Origin: Oscillospiraceae bacterium
Lineage (GTDB): Bacteria > Bacillota > Clostridia > Oscillospirales > Acutalibacteraceae
Direction of reading: 5' to 3'
NCBI GenBank assembly: GCA_902797915.1
Contig: CADBUK010000043.1
Span: 1-11,105, forward strand
Length of the DNA: 11,105 nt
In this document: piece after piece, positions 1 to 5,493 of the stretch
Numbering within the stretch: position 1 is the stretch's first letter
Layout: the number at the start of each line of letters is the position of its first letter
Position numbers and translations under genes: made by a program
Notes under the pieces: generated by a model
Told to the model about the DNA's origin: nothing
The model's input: the letters and a program-made list of their open reading frames with translations, nothing else
Database searches by the model: none

Positions 1-104
1 AATGCAGGGGCATTACCTTAAAGTGATTTTCGCAACAATCTCCTTTCCCCCAAATGCTTTGCATTTTGGGGACCCCGAAAAAGATGTTTGATTACCTGAA
101 ATCT
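1..104. other. Non-coding flank with small palindromes
   Basis: I see no plausible gene here. The stretch holds a small palindrome (AATGC/GCATT, 1-14) and a stronger one at 47-72, CCCCAAATGC paired with GCATTTTGGGG around a TTT loop with one bulged T. Neither has a T-run on either strand, so neither is a convincing intrinsic terminator. The words ATTACCT and ATCTCC occur at 12-18 and 38-43 and again at 91-97 and 105-110, echoing the tmRNA 3' end. Confidence 0.5.
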
Positions 105-171
105 ATCTCCACCAAAAAAAGGAAAAGCACCCAAATGGGTGCTCCTTTTTTGGTGGAGATGGCGGTAATCG
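90..171. repeat. Inverted repeat copying the tmRNA 3' end
   Basis: The right arm is the ssrA 3' end on the minus strand (GATTACC, GCC, ATCTCCACCA, then the A-run and GGAGCACCC). The left arm on the plus strand reads GATTACC, eight unrelated bases, ATCTCCACCA, a seven-A run, then GGAAAAGCACCC. The ten-base ATCTCCACCA (105-114) is perfectly complementary to 151-160. The centre is the AAAT loop at 133-136. The repeat thus extends the terminator hairpin outward into the acceptor and T arms of the tmRNA. Confidence 0.75.
114..150 (-). terminator. Intrinsic terminator of ssrA
   Basis: On the minus strand GGAGCACCC pairs with GGGTGCTTTTCC around an ATTT loop (a few unpaired bases in the second arm), followed by seven T residues (114-120 on the plus strand). 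It begins immediately after the tmRNA CCA end. The plus-strand reading also ends in a T-run (146-151), so it could work in both directions. Confidence 0.85.
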
Positions 172-499
172 AAACCGCGTCCAAAATCAGCTTGACAAGG
201 GCTCTACGAGTGTAGTTTATCTTTTAGGCTTCCCCTCACAAAGCGACGGTAAACAATCTCTTAGTTACGGTAGGCTCTGATACCTGATGAGCGCCGAGCC
301 GCTCGCTCATTCATGTTCGCCACTAAACGACGCCTGCACCACAGCCGTGGCACTCTATGGGCAGACGCAGGCGCGATTAAGCAGCCTGAAGAACTGTTTT
401 ATTATTGTCAGTTAATTTTAAGTTGTTACTTTTAAAGCGGTGCAACTCCGCTACTCGCTGACCAAGCCTCACTAACCCTGTCGAAATCCTTTCATCCCC
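151..499 (-). ncRNA. ssrA: Transfer-messenger RNA (tmRNA)
   Basis: tmRNA rescues ribosomes stalled on broken mRNA: charged with alanine, it enters the empty A site with SmpB and then serves as template for a degradation tag. The ends form a tRNA-like domain. 5' GGGGATG pairs with 3' CATCTCC as a seven-pair acceptor stem with a G3-U70 wobble, the alanine identity element, followed by A-CCA. The T arm is GCGGT/ACCGC with loop TTCGATT. The 5' side carries the characteristic ATTTCGACAGGG. The tag frame runs from about 430 down to TAA at 377-379. Length is 349 nt, normal for one-piece bacterial tmRNA. CCA is encoded. It lies about 205 bases downstream of smpB on the same strand. I find no clear promoter just upstream of 499, so it may be processed from a longer transcript. 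Confidence 0.97.
377..430 (-). other. tmRNA proteolysis-tag reading frame
   Basis: Read on the minus strand, the frame encodes SNNLKLTDNNKTVLQAA or, if the resume codon is AAC, NNLKLTDNNKTVLQAA, then TAA. The other two frames meet stops within a few codons, so the frame is secure; the resume codon (AGT 428-430 or AAC 425-427) is not. E. coli has a ten-residue tag ending ALAA. This one is longer, very Asn/Lys-rich, and has Gln before the final Ala-Ala. Confidence 0.8.
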
Positions 500-576
500 T
501 CGTCTAAACACACTCCGTGATTGGCAGTAATTTGCTGCGCAAATCACTGTGTAATCACTTCGTATGTTTCTCCTCT

Positions 577-604
577 CCGCAAAATATGCAAGCACATTTT
601 GCGG
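577..604 (-). other. Hairpin in the smpB-ssrA spacer
   Basis: CCGCAAAATGTG and CATATTTTGCGG are complementary arms on the minus strand (a single G-U wobble) around a CTTG loop. It lies about 80 bases upstream of the mature tmRNA 5' end. No T-run follows, so it is not a normal terminator; a processing or stability element in the ssrA precursor is possible. Confidence 0.5.
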
Positions 605-631
605 TAATAATTTGTTTATGAATATTTGTAT

Positions 632-662
632 GGCAAAAATTTCGCGAAGTTGCTTTTTTGCC
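632..662. other. Inverted repeat with TTCGCGAA core
   Basis: GGCAAAAA at 632-639 is mirrored by TTTTTTGCC at 654-662, and the perfect palindrome TTCGCGAA sits at 641-648 between the arms. It lies some 40 bases past the smpB stop. It might attenuate smpB read-through or bind a protein; no T-run follows on the minus strand. The rest of 500-704 shows no gene and no promoter I trust. Confidence 0.35.
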
Positions 663-704
663 GGTATTTTAGCATATAACCAAAAATAGATTTAGTAAAT
701 GCAT

Positions 705-1166
705 TTAATACTTATCTCTTAATGTGCGTTCGATGTCGCGCTGGGCGTCTTTTTTTGCCTGAACGGCGCGCTTGTCGTAAAGCTTTTTACCTTTACACAG
801 CCCGATTTCAAGCTTTGCCCTGCCGTTTTTAATGTATAAGTTCAGCGGTATAATGCTGAGCCCCAGCTGCTGCGACTGACCGAAAAGCTTCATAATTTCC
901 CGCTTGTGAAGCAGCAGACGTTTCTTTCGCATAGGCTCTCGGTTAAAACGGTTGCCCTGTTCGTAGGGGGAAATGTGCATTCCTATTGCAAACATTTCGC
1001 CGTCGTCAACGCTGCAGAAAGAGTCTTTAAGGTTAACTCTGCCCTGACGGATTGACTTGATTTCCGTGCCGAAAAGCTCTATCCCTGCTTCGTAGGTTTC
1101 AAGCACAAAATAGTCGTGATAGGCTTTTTTGTTGCGTGCAATAACCTGAATATCCTCATTGCTCAT
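705..1166 (-). CDS. smpB: SsrA-binding protein SmpB
   Basis: SmpB binds the tRNA-like domain of tmRNA and fills the missing anticodon arm, placing its C-terminal tail in the empty mRNA channel during trans-translation. The 153-residue product has the usual family length. Recognisable segments are VIARNKKAYHDYFV near the N terminus, the GIELFGTEIKSIRQGRVNLKDSF core of the oligonucleotide-binding barrel, ISPYEQGNRFN, and the basic tail ending in KKDAQRDIERTLRDKY. The start ATG overlaps the recR stop as ATGA, with only a weak AGG upstream, so translation is probably coupled to recR. The RNA partner ssrA lies just downstream on the same strand. Identification is secure. Confidence 0.97.
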   Translation of the reverse strand: MSNEDIQVIARNKKAYHDYFVLETYEAGIELFGTEIKSIRQGRVNLKDSFCSVDDGEMFAIGMHISPYEQGNRFNREPMRKKRLLLHKREIMKLFGQSQQLGLSIIPLNLYIKNGRAKLEIGLCKGKKLYDKRAVQAKKDAQRDIERTLRDKY

Positions 1167-1762
1167 ATAAGCGACCTGCCTTCCAATGCTCTTGAAAGAG
1201 TCACTTCATCTGCATATTCAAGGTCTGCGCCCACGGGTACGCCGTAAGCAAGTCTTGAAACGGTAATGCCCATCGGCTTGAGCAGGCGGCTGATATACAT
1301 CGCCGTTGCCTCGCCCTCAACCGTCGGGTTTGTTGCCATAATAACCTCCTCAACTACTCCGTCGGAAAGTCTGGCAATCAGCTCTTTAATCCTGATTTGG
1401 TCGGGTCCTATGTTGTCCATCGGCGAAATTGCGCCGTGCAGAACGTGGTAGGTGCCGTTGTATTCGTGCGTGCGCTCGATTGCGGCAACGTCGCGCGGGT
1501 CTTCAACCACGCAGATAACGCTTTTATCCCTCGTTTCGCTTTTGCAAATCGGGCAAAGCTCGTCGTCCGCCAAATCACAGCAGATTTTGCACTGCTTGAT
1601 TTTTGTGTGAGCGTCGGTAATTGCGTTTGCAAATTCCTGCGCCTCCGCTTTTGTAAGCCCAAGCACATAAAAAGCCATACGCTGCGCGGTTTTATGGCCG
1701 ACACCCTGCATACGCTCAAATTGTTCTATTAAATTTTGCAGTGGCGCTAAATTATAAGCCAT
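1163..1762 (-). CDS. recR: Recombination mediator protein RecR
   Basis: RecR works with RecO (and RecF) to load RecA onto SSB-coated single-stranded DNA at gaps and stalled forks. The 199-residue product is full length. In order: an N-terminal helix-hairpin-helix (about 10-30, MQGVGHKTAQRMA), a C4 zinc finger (C58, C61, C70, C73), a Toprim domain beginning VICVVEDPRD (E87, D88) through NPTVEGEATAMY, and the C-terminal segment with RLAYGVPVGADLEYAD. The ATG has AGAGGAA a few bases upstream. The gene follows ybaB after 54 bases, the usual dnaX-ybaB-recR order, and overlaps smpB by four bases. Confidence 0.97.
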   Translation of the reverse strand: MAYNLAPLQNLIEQFERMQGVGHKTAQRMAFYVLGLTKAEAQEFANAITDAHTKIKQCKICCDLADDELCPICKSETRDKSVICVVEDPRDVAAIERTHEYNGTYHVLHGAISPMDNIGPDQIRIKELIARLSDGVVEEVIMATNPTVEGEATAMYISRLLKPMGITVSRLAYGVPVGADLEYADEVTLSRALEGRSLI

Positions 1763-1779
1763 AAATTTCCTCTTTCATT

Positions 1780-1793
1780 TATTCGTTATTCAT
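1780..1793 (-). repeat. Two ATGAATA-type heptamers before recR
   Basis: On the minus strand ATGAATA and ACGAATA are adjacent at 1793-1780 and run into AATGAAA and the recR ribosome binding site. The same heptamer forms a four-unit array at 8550-8577. This is the only notable content of the 54-base ybaB-recR spacer. Confidence 0.45.
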
Positions 1794-1816
1794 TAAAGAA
1801 AGCTGCCTTATTGATA

Positions 1817-2161
1817 TTATAAACCCGGAATGTTCAAGCCGCCCGTTACTGCGGAAAGCTCTCTTTCCTCTTCCTCTTCAACCTGACGCATAGCCTCGTT
1901 GAGCGCTGCAATCAGCATATCCTCAAGCATTTCAACATCCTCGGGGTCAACAACCTCGGGGTTAATGCCTATAGCCTTGATTTCTCTTTTGCCCGAAACG
2001 GTTACCTCAACCATTCCGCCGCCCGAGGAAACAACGTATTCCTTTTCCTCAAGCTCTGCCTTTTTGTTTTCAATATTTGTCTGCATCTGCTGTGCCTGTT
2101 TCAGCATAGCCTGCATATTCTGCGGGCCGCCGCCCATTCCTTTAGGTAATCTTGCCTTCAT
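1817..2161 (-). CDS. ebfC: YbaB/EbfC family nucleoid-associated protein
   Basis: A small dimeric DNA-binding protein of the YbaB/EbfC family, whose members coat the nucleoid and are almost always encoded between dnaX and recR. The 114-residue product has a Gly/Met/Gln-rich start (KGMGGGPQNMQAMLKQAQQMQ), a long helix of alternating Lys/Glu, the central strand region VVSSGGGMVEVTVSGKREI, the PEVVDPEDVEMLEDMLIAALNEA segment typical of the family, and a short GLNIPGL tail. AAGGAG precedes the ATG and overlaps the dnaX stop codon, pointing to coupled translation. The exact cellular role of the family is not settled, so the name describes the family rather than a proven function. Confidence 0.95.
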   Translation of the reverse strand: MKARLPKGMGGGPQNMQAMLKQAQQMQTNIENKKAELEEKEYVVSSGGGMVEVTVSGKREIKAIGINPEVVDPEDVEMLEDMLIAALNEAMRQVEEEEERELSAVTGGLNIPGL

Positions 2162-2171
2162 TGTTTTCTCC

Positions 2172-3914
2172 TTATTTAATGTCTATGTTTATATTTCCCT
2201 GCGCCTTTGCAATTAAATCCTCAAGCGGGTCGCGCTTCGGCGCACTGTCATCCTTTTTCTTGAAAAGCCCAAGCTTATAGCGGGTGCCCGTCAGTTCAAG
2301 CAGCGCGCTTTTAATAGCCTTGGAGTGAGTGGGAATTTTAATGAATTCCTTAATTGTCGGGTTCGGGCTTTCAAGCAGGAAAAATTCGCCCCTTGTGTAA
2401 GCCTTTGCACCGTTAAGTATTCCGTAAAGCGCAATGTCGGATTTGTAAATTAAATCCATAAAATCGGGCCACTGCGCAAACGGCGCCTGTTCGGGCGATT
2501 GCACGGGCTCAGCCGTAACCTCCTGCTGAACGGGTGGCTGTGTAACCTCGGGCTCGGGCGCAGGCTCGCTGATTATCGGCTCCTGCGGTGCTGTCGGCTC
2601 GTCAGCCGTTTCGGGCTGCGGCTCATCGTCCGCCCACGGCGGAACGTCGTCCTCGGGCTGAGGTTCAAATTTTATTTCAGGCTCGGGTACAGCCTCAACT
2701 GTCGTCGGATTTGGCTTCACGGCAGGCGTAACCACGGTTTTAACCTTAATCGGCTCGGCAGCCGCCACGCCGTTTTTAACCGCTCTTTCAAGTGCCGCAA
2801 GCCTGTCCATAATTGCGTCTGCAGAGCTGTCAAGCTTAGGCTCGCACAGCTTGATAAAGCTCATTTCCATCTCAATTCTTGCGTTCGCGCCGCCCTTGAT
2901 TTTGGTCAGCGTATCCTGAAATAAATCCAGCGCATAGATTATTGACGGCAGGGTGTAATGCTCCGCGCTCTGCTGAATGGTTTTGTATTCGTCGTCGGTG
3001 CAGATAATAAGCTCCCTGCTTTTATTAACCGTTTTTACAATCAGGAAATTGCGGAAATGGTTAATCATCTCAACGCAAAGGCGTTCCATATCGTAGCTGT
3101 TTTGATGAAGCCTGCTGATAATGTCCAGCGCTTCGCCGCTGCTTTTGTTGCAGATGGCGTCGGAAAGCTCGTAAAGCGCCTCCTTGCCTGCAATTCCCGC
3201 AACCTCTGAAACAAGAGCCTCATCAATCCTTTTGCCCCTGCCTGCGCACTGGTCAAGGATTGAAAGCGCGTCGCGCATACCGCCGTCGGCAATTCTTGCA
3301 ATCAGTATTGCCGCCTCGTCGGTCAGCTCCATATTTTCGTATCCTGCAACCTGCTTTAAGCGCACCGCCATAGTTTCGGGCTGAATACGCTTGAAATCAA
3401 AACGCTGGCAGCGGGAAAGAATGGTTGCGGGCAGCTTATGCACCTCGGTTGTTGCAAGAATAAAAATAACGTGTGCGGGCGGCTCCTCCAGCGTTTTCAG
3501 CAGAGCGTTAAACGCGCCTGTTGAAAGCATGTGAACCTCGTCTATGATATATACGCGGTATCTGCCGCGGGAGGGGGTGTAGTTAGCCTCCTCGCGCAAA
3601 TCGCGTATATTGTCAACGCCGTTGTTTGAAGCGGCGTCAATTTCAACTACGTCGTAAATCGTGCCGTTGTCAAGCCCCTTGCAGATTTCACATTCGTTGC
3701 ACGGCTCGCCGTCAACGCTGTTTTCGCAGTTAACAGCCTTTGCCAGAATTTTGGCACAGGTAGTTTTACCCGTTCCTCTTGAGCCTGTAAATAAATAGGC
3801 GTGGGATATGCGGTTTTCCTTAATCTCGTTAATCAGGGTTGACGTAACGTGCTCCTGCCCGTAAACGTCGGCAAACACTTTCGGCCTGTATTTCCTGTAT
3901 AAAACCTGATACAT
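2172..3914 (-). CDS. dnaX: DNA polymerase III subunit gamma/tau
   Basis: DnaX is the ATPase of the clamp loader, which opens the beta clamp and places it on primed DNA; the long tau form also links polymerase to helicase. The product from the chosen ATG is 580 residues. Residues 1-15 are the typical MYQVLYRKYRPKVF opening. Then come Walker A GSRGTGKT (44-51), a zinc module (C63, C72, C75, C78), Walker B VYIIDEVH (D125, E126), and sensor 1 through the SRC finger (about 154-169). The collar domain III follows, then a Pro/Glu-rich linker (about 398-478) and a tau-like C-terminal domain. GGAGGTG lies just upstream of ATG 3914. An in-frame upstream start at 4043 would run through the SRP RNA and is rejected. 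I see no convincing frameshift site, so tau alone is likely made. Confidence 0.96.
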   Translation of the reverse strand: MYQVLYRKYRPKVFADVYGQEHVTSTLINEIKENRISHAYLFTGSRGTGKTTCAKILAKAVNCENSVDGEPCNECEICKGLDNGTIYDVVEIDAASNNGVDNIRDLREEANYTPSRGRYRVYIIDEVHMLSTGAFNALLKTLEEPPAHVIFILATTEVHKLPATILSRCQRFDFKRIQPETMAVRLKQVAGYENMELTDEAAILIARIADGGMRDALSILDQCAGRGKRIDEALVSEVAGIAGKEALYELSDAICNKSSGEALDIISRLHQNSYDMERLCVEMINHFRNFLIVKTVNKSRELIICTDDEYKTIQQSAEHYTLPSIIYALDLFQDTLTKIKGGANARIEMEMSFIKLCEPKLDSSADAIMDRLAALERAVKNGVAAAEPIKVKTVVTPAVKPNPTTVEAVPEPEIKFEPQPEDDVPPWADDEPQPETADEPTAPQEPIISEPAPEPEVTQPPVQQEVTAEPVQSPEQAPFAQWPDFMDLIYKSDIALYGILNGAKAYTRGEFFLLESPNPTIKEFIKIPTHSKAIKSALLELTGTRYKLGLFKKKDDSAPKRDPLEDLIAKAQGNINIDIK

Positions 3915-3959
3915 ATTCACACCTCCGTCTAAAATAATATAAAACACGGTTGCACCTTT

Positions 3960-4072
3960 AACGTAACGTACAGACTTGTCTGCGGCGCACAGAATAATCC
4001 ACTTATTGCTGCTCGGTTCCCCGCCTGACAAGGTTCGTAGCATCCTGTCGCACAGGGCCCATACGCTACGCT
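3960..4072 (-). ncRNA. ffs: Signal recognition particle RNA, short bacterial type
   Basis: This RNA is the core of the particle that, with Ffh, delivers membrane and secreted proteins to the translocon. The apex is canonical: GTCAGG, stem CGG, GGAA tetraloop (4020-4017), stem CCG, then AGCAG, which together form the Ffh-binding loop. The two ends pair over about 16 consecutive positions including wobbles: AGCGTAGCGTATGGGC with GTCTGTACGTTACGTT. The total is about 113 nt with no room for an Alu-type domain, so it is of the 4.5S type. It lies directly upstream of dnaX, a common position in bacteria. Ends are inferred from the terminal helix and may be off by a few bases. No terminator separates it from dnaX. 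Confidence 0.93.
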
Positions 4073-4102
4073 AAAAATGCAACCGCTTAAATTGTGATAT
4101 TT

Positions 4103-4131
4103 ATTATATACTATTATTATTCGGAAATCAA
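4103..4131 (-). promoter_or_regulatory. Promoter of SRP RNA (and probably dnaX)
   Basis: On the minus strand TTGATT (4131-4126), a 17-base spacer and a perfect TATAAT (4108-4103). A start near 4096 would give a leader of about 24 bases before the mature SRP RNA. The -35 box lies inside the last codons of the flavin reductase gene. Confidence 0.8.
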
Positions 4132-4620
4132 CACTTTTTCGATTTCTCCGTAATAAATATAATGAAAATCGTTAATCGGGTAATTATCGGGGATGATATT
4201 CGGGTCAATAATCTCCTCGGGGTTAAACTTACCCTTTGCAAGCTTGCGGCAAATCAAAACAAGCTTTGCCTCCTCAAAATAAGGCGCAGCCTCGTCAAAG
4301 CACGGCGTCAGCCCCGTTTCCTTAACCTTGTCAATATCCCTGCCGCTTTTTGTGCCGCAAATTCCGAGCGCCTGCTTTTTGTCCGCAGGGTAAAAGCTCA
4401 GCGTAAAGTAATCGTTTGCGTTCAAAAATTCCTCCGTGTATCTCTGCGGGCGGATGTAAATTGTTGCCATATCCTTGCCCCAAAGCTCGCCGATTGCGCC
4501 CCAGGAAACCGTCATCGTGTTAAATCCGTCAGCCTTACCCGCGGTAACAAGCCCCCATTGCTTTGCAAGCAAATCAACAAAGTTTTCCTTAACGTCCTTA
4601 ATATTTATCTCCTTAAACAT
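4117..4620 (-). CDS. Flavin reductase-like domain protein
   Basis: A 167-residue protein of the flavin reductase/FMN-binding split-barrel superfamily. Members bind FMN and reduce free flavins or act as small flavoproteins in the cytoplasm; the substrate here is unknown. Visible signs are the early NTMTVSWGAIG stretch (34-44, a typical flavin-contact region), YIRPQRYTEEFL (55-66), YFTLSFYP (71-78), and the GTKSGRDIDKVKETGL segment (89-104) found in clostridial members. There is no signal peptide or membrane segment. GGAGGT precedes the ATG. It has its own strong promoter and leads into the SRP RNA promoter. I see no functional link with the replication genes. The family call is confident, the biochemical role is not. 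Confidence 0.85.
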   Translation of the reverse strand: MFKEINIKDVKENFVDLLAKQWGLVTAGKADGFNTMTVSWGAIGELWGKDMATIYIRPQRYTEEFLNANDYFTLSFYPADKKQALGICGTKSGRDIDKVKETGLTPCFDEAAPYFEEAKLVLICRKLAKGKFNPEEIIDPNIIPDNYPINDFHYIYYGEIEKVLISE

Positions 4621-4649
4621 AATCTTACCTCCAACATTTCCTTTAAGTT

Positions 4650-4678
4650 ATTATATTAAAATCCTTTCGAAAAATCAA
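4650..4678 (-). promoter_or_regulatory. Promoter of the flavin reductase-like gene
   Basis: On the minus strand TTGATT (4678-4673), a 17-base spacer and perfect TATAAT (4655-4650), about 30 bases before the start codon. It has the same -35 variant and spacing as the SRP RNA promoter 550 bases away. Confidence 0.8.
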
Positions 4679-4712
4679 CCGAATTCTGTTGAAAACAAAT
4701 CGAACTTGGTTT

Positions 4713-4736
4713 AAAATCTTTCTTTGAAAAATCTTT
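4713..4736 (+). promoter_or_regulatory. Direct repeats upstream of the response regulator
   Basis: AAAATCTTT occurs at 4713-4721 and 4728-4736, a 15-base period, in the AT-rich divergent region about 70-90 bases before the regulator start. OmpR-family regulators often bind direct repeats spaced by about one helical turn; 15 is not exact, so an autoregulatory site is only a guess. A TAATAT at 4773-4778 may be the -10 box, but no good -35 is seen. Confidence 0.25.
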
Positions 4737-4803
4737 ATTTTTTCTTTTGCTGATATTGATTTGAATTTGCTTTAATATATTTGGGCATAACGGAGGTTTT
4801 AAT

Positions 4804-5493
4804 ATGTTTAACGTGTTGGTTTGCGATGACGATTCGGCAATTCTTAATTCCATAAAAATTTTTCTTCAGCAGGAGGGCTACAACGTTCTGTCCGCTTCAA
4901 ACGGGCTGGAGGCGCTTGAGGCAATTTCGCAAAATGAGATTCACTGCCTTGTGCTTGATATTATGATGCCTGAAATGGACGGTCTGTCCGCAATGCTGAA
5001 AATTAGGGAAAGCCATAATTTCCCGATAATTCTGTTATCCGCAAAAAGCGAGGATACGGATAAAATTACAGGTCTTTCCTTCGGTGCGGACGACTATGTT
5101 ACAAAGCCGTTCAATCCGCTTGAGCTTATGGCAAGGGTAAAAAGTCAAATCAGGCGTTATTCAAGCCTCGGCTCAATGGAAATCAGTAAGGACCGTATTG
5201 TTACAGGCGGACTGGCGCTTGATACCCGTAAAAAGCAGGTAACCGTTGACGGCGAGCCCGTTCATCTTACCGCAAGGGAATACAAAATTTTGGAATACCT
5301 TATGCAGAATATGGGTACGGTGCTGACCTCCTCGCAGATTTACGAGGCGGTTTGGCAGGAGCCGTCCTTCGGAATTGAAAAAACCGTAACCGTGCATATC
5401 AGAAACCTTCGTGAAAAGATTGAAATTAATCCCAAAGAGCCCAAATATATAAAGGTGGTGTATGGTCTTGGATACAAAGTTGAAAAGTATTAG
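4804..5493 (+). CDS. OmpR/PhoB-family response regulator
   Basis: A 229-residue two-component transcription factor. The receiver domain spans about 1-118: acidic pair D8-D9, phospho-acceptor D52 in LVLDIMMPEMDG, S79 in the switch position, and K101 in TKPFNPLELMARV. The winged-helix DNA-binding domain spans about 130-227, with LTAREYKILEYLMQN, the recognition-helix region around KTVTVHIRNLREKIE, and the closing VVYGLGYKVE typical of the PhoB/OmpR family. All key residues are intact. CGGAGG precedes the ATG. The kinase gene begins inside its last codons, making the pair an obvious cognate system. The target genes are unknown; the gene next door on the other strand shares the upstream region but nothing else suggests it is a target. 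Confidence 0.95.
   Translation: MFNVLVCDDDSAILNSIKIFLQQEGYNVLSASNGLEALEAISQNEIHCLVLDIMMPEMDGLSAMLKIRESHNFPIILLSAKSEDTDKITGLSFGADDYVTKPFNPLELMARVKSQIRRYSSLGSMEISKDRIVTGGLALDTRKKQVTVDGEPVHLTAREYKILEYLMQNMGTVLTSSQIYEAVWQEPSFGIEKTVTVHIRNLREKIEINPKEPKYIKVVYGLGYKVEKY

Noticed and set aside
90..114. Integrase attachment site next to ssrA
   Set aside because: A recombined att copy would be a direct repeat of the ssrA 3' end; this one is inverted, and no integrase or phage gene is in view.
377..595. A 72-residue minus-strand reading frame
   Set aside because: Its second part is the tmRNA tag and its first part is the tmRNA 5' domain and leader; it has no ribosome site and is not a protein gene.
2240..2270. 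Possible dnaX programmed frameshift at GAAAAAGG
   Set aside because: The heptamer is G AAA AAG, not the A AAA AAG slip site, and it lies about 30 codons from the stop, so it could not make a gamma-sized product.
3915..4043. N-terminal extension of DnaX by 43 residues
   Set aside because: The extension is translated SRP RNA. The proper start at 3914 has GGAGGTG upstream and the family's MYQVLYRKYRP opening.
4162..4659. 165-residue plus-strand frame opposite the flavin reductase
   Set aside because: It is antisense to a recognised gene, has no ribosome site and a composition unlike a real protein; the same applies to the frames opposite dnaX and recR.
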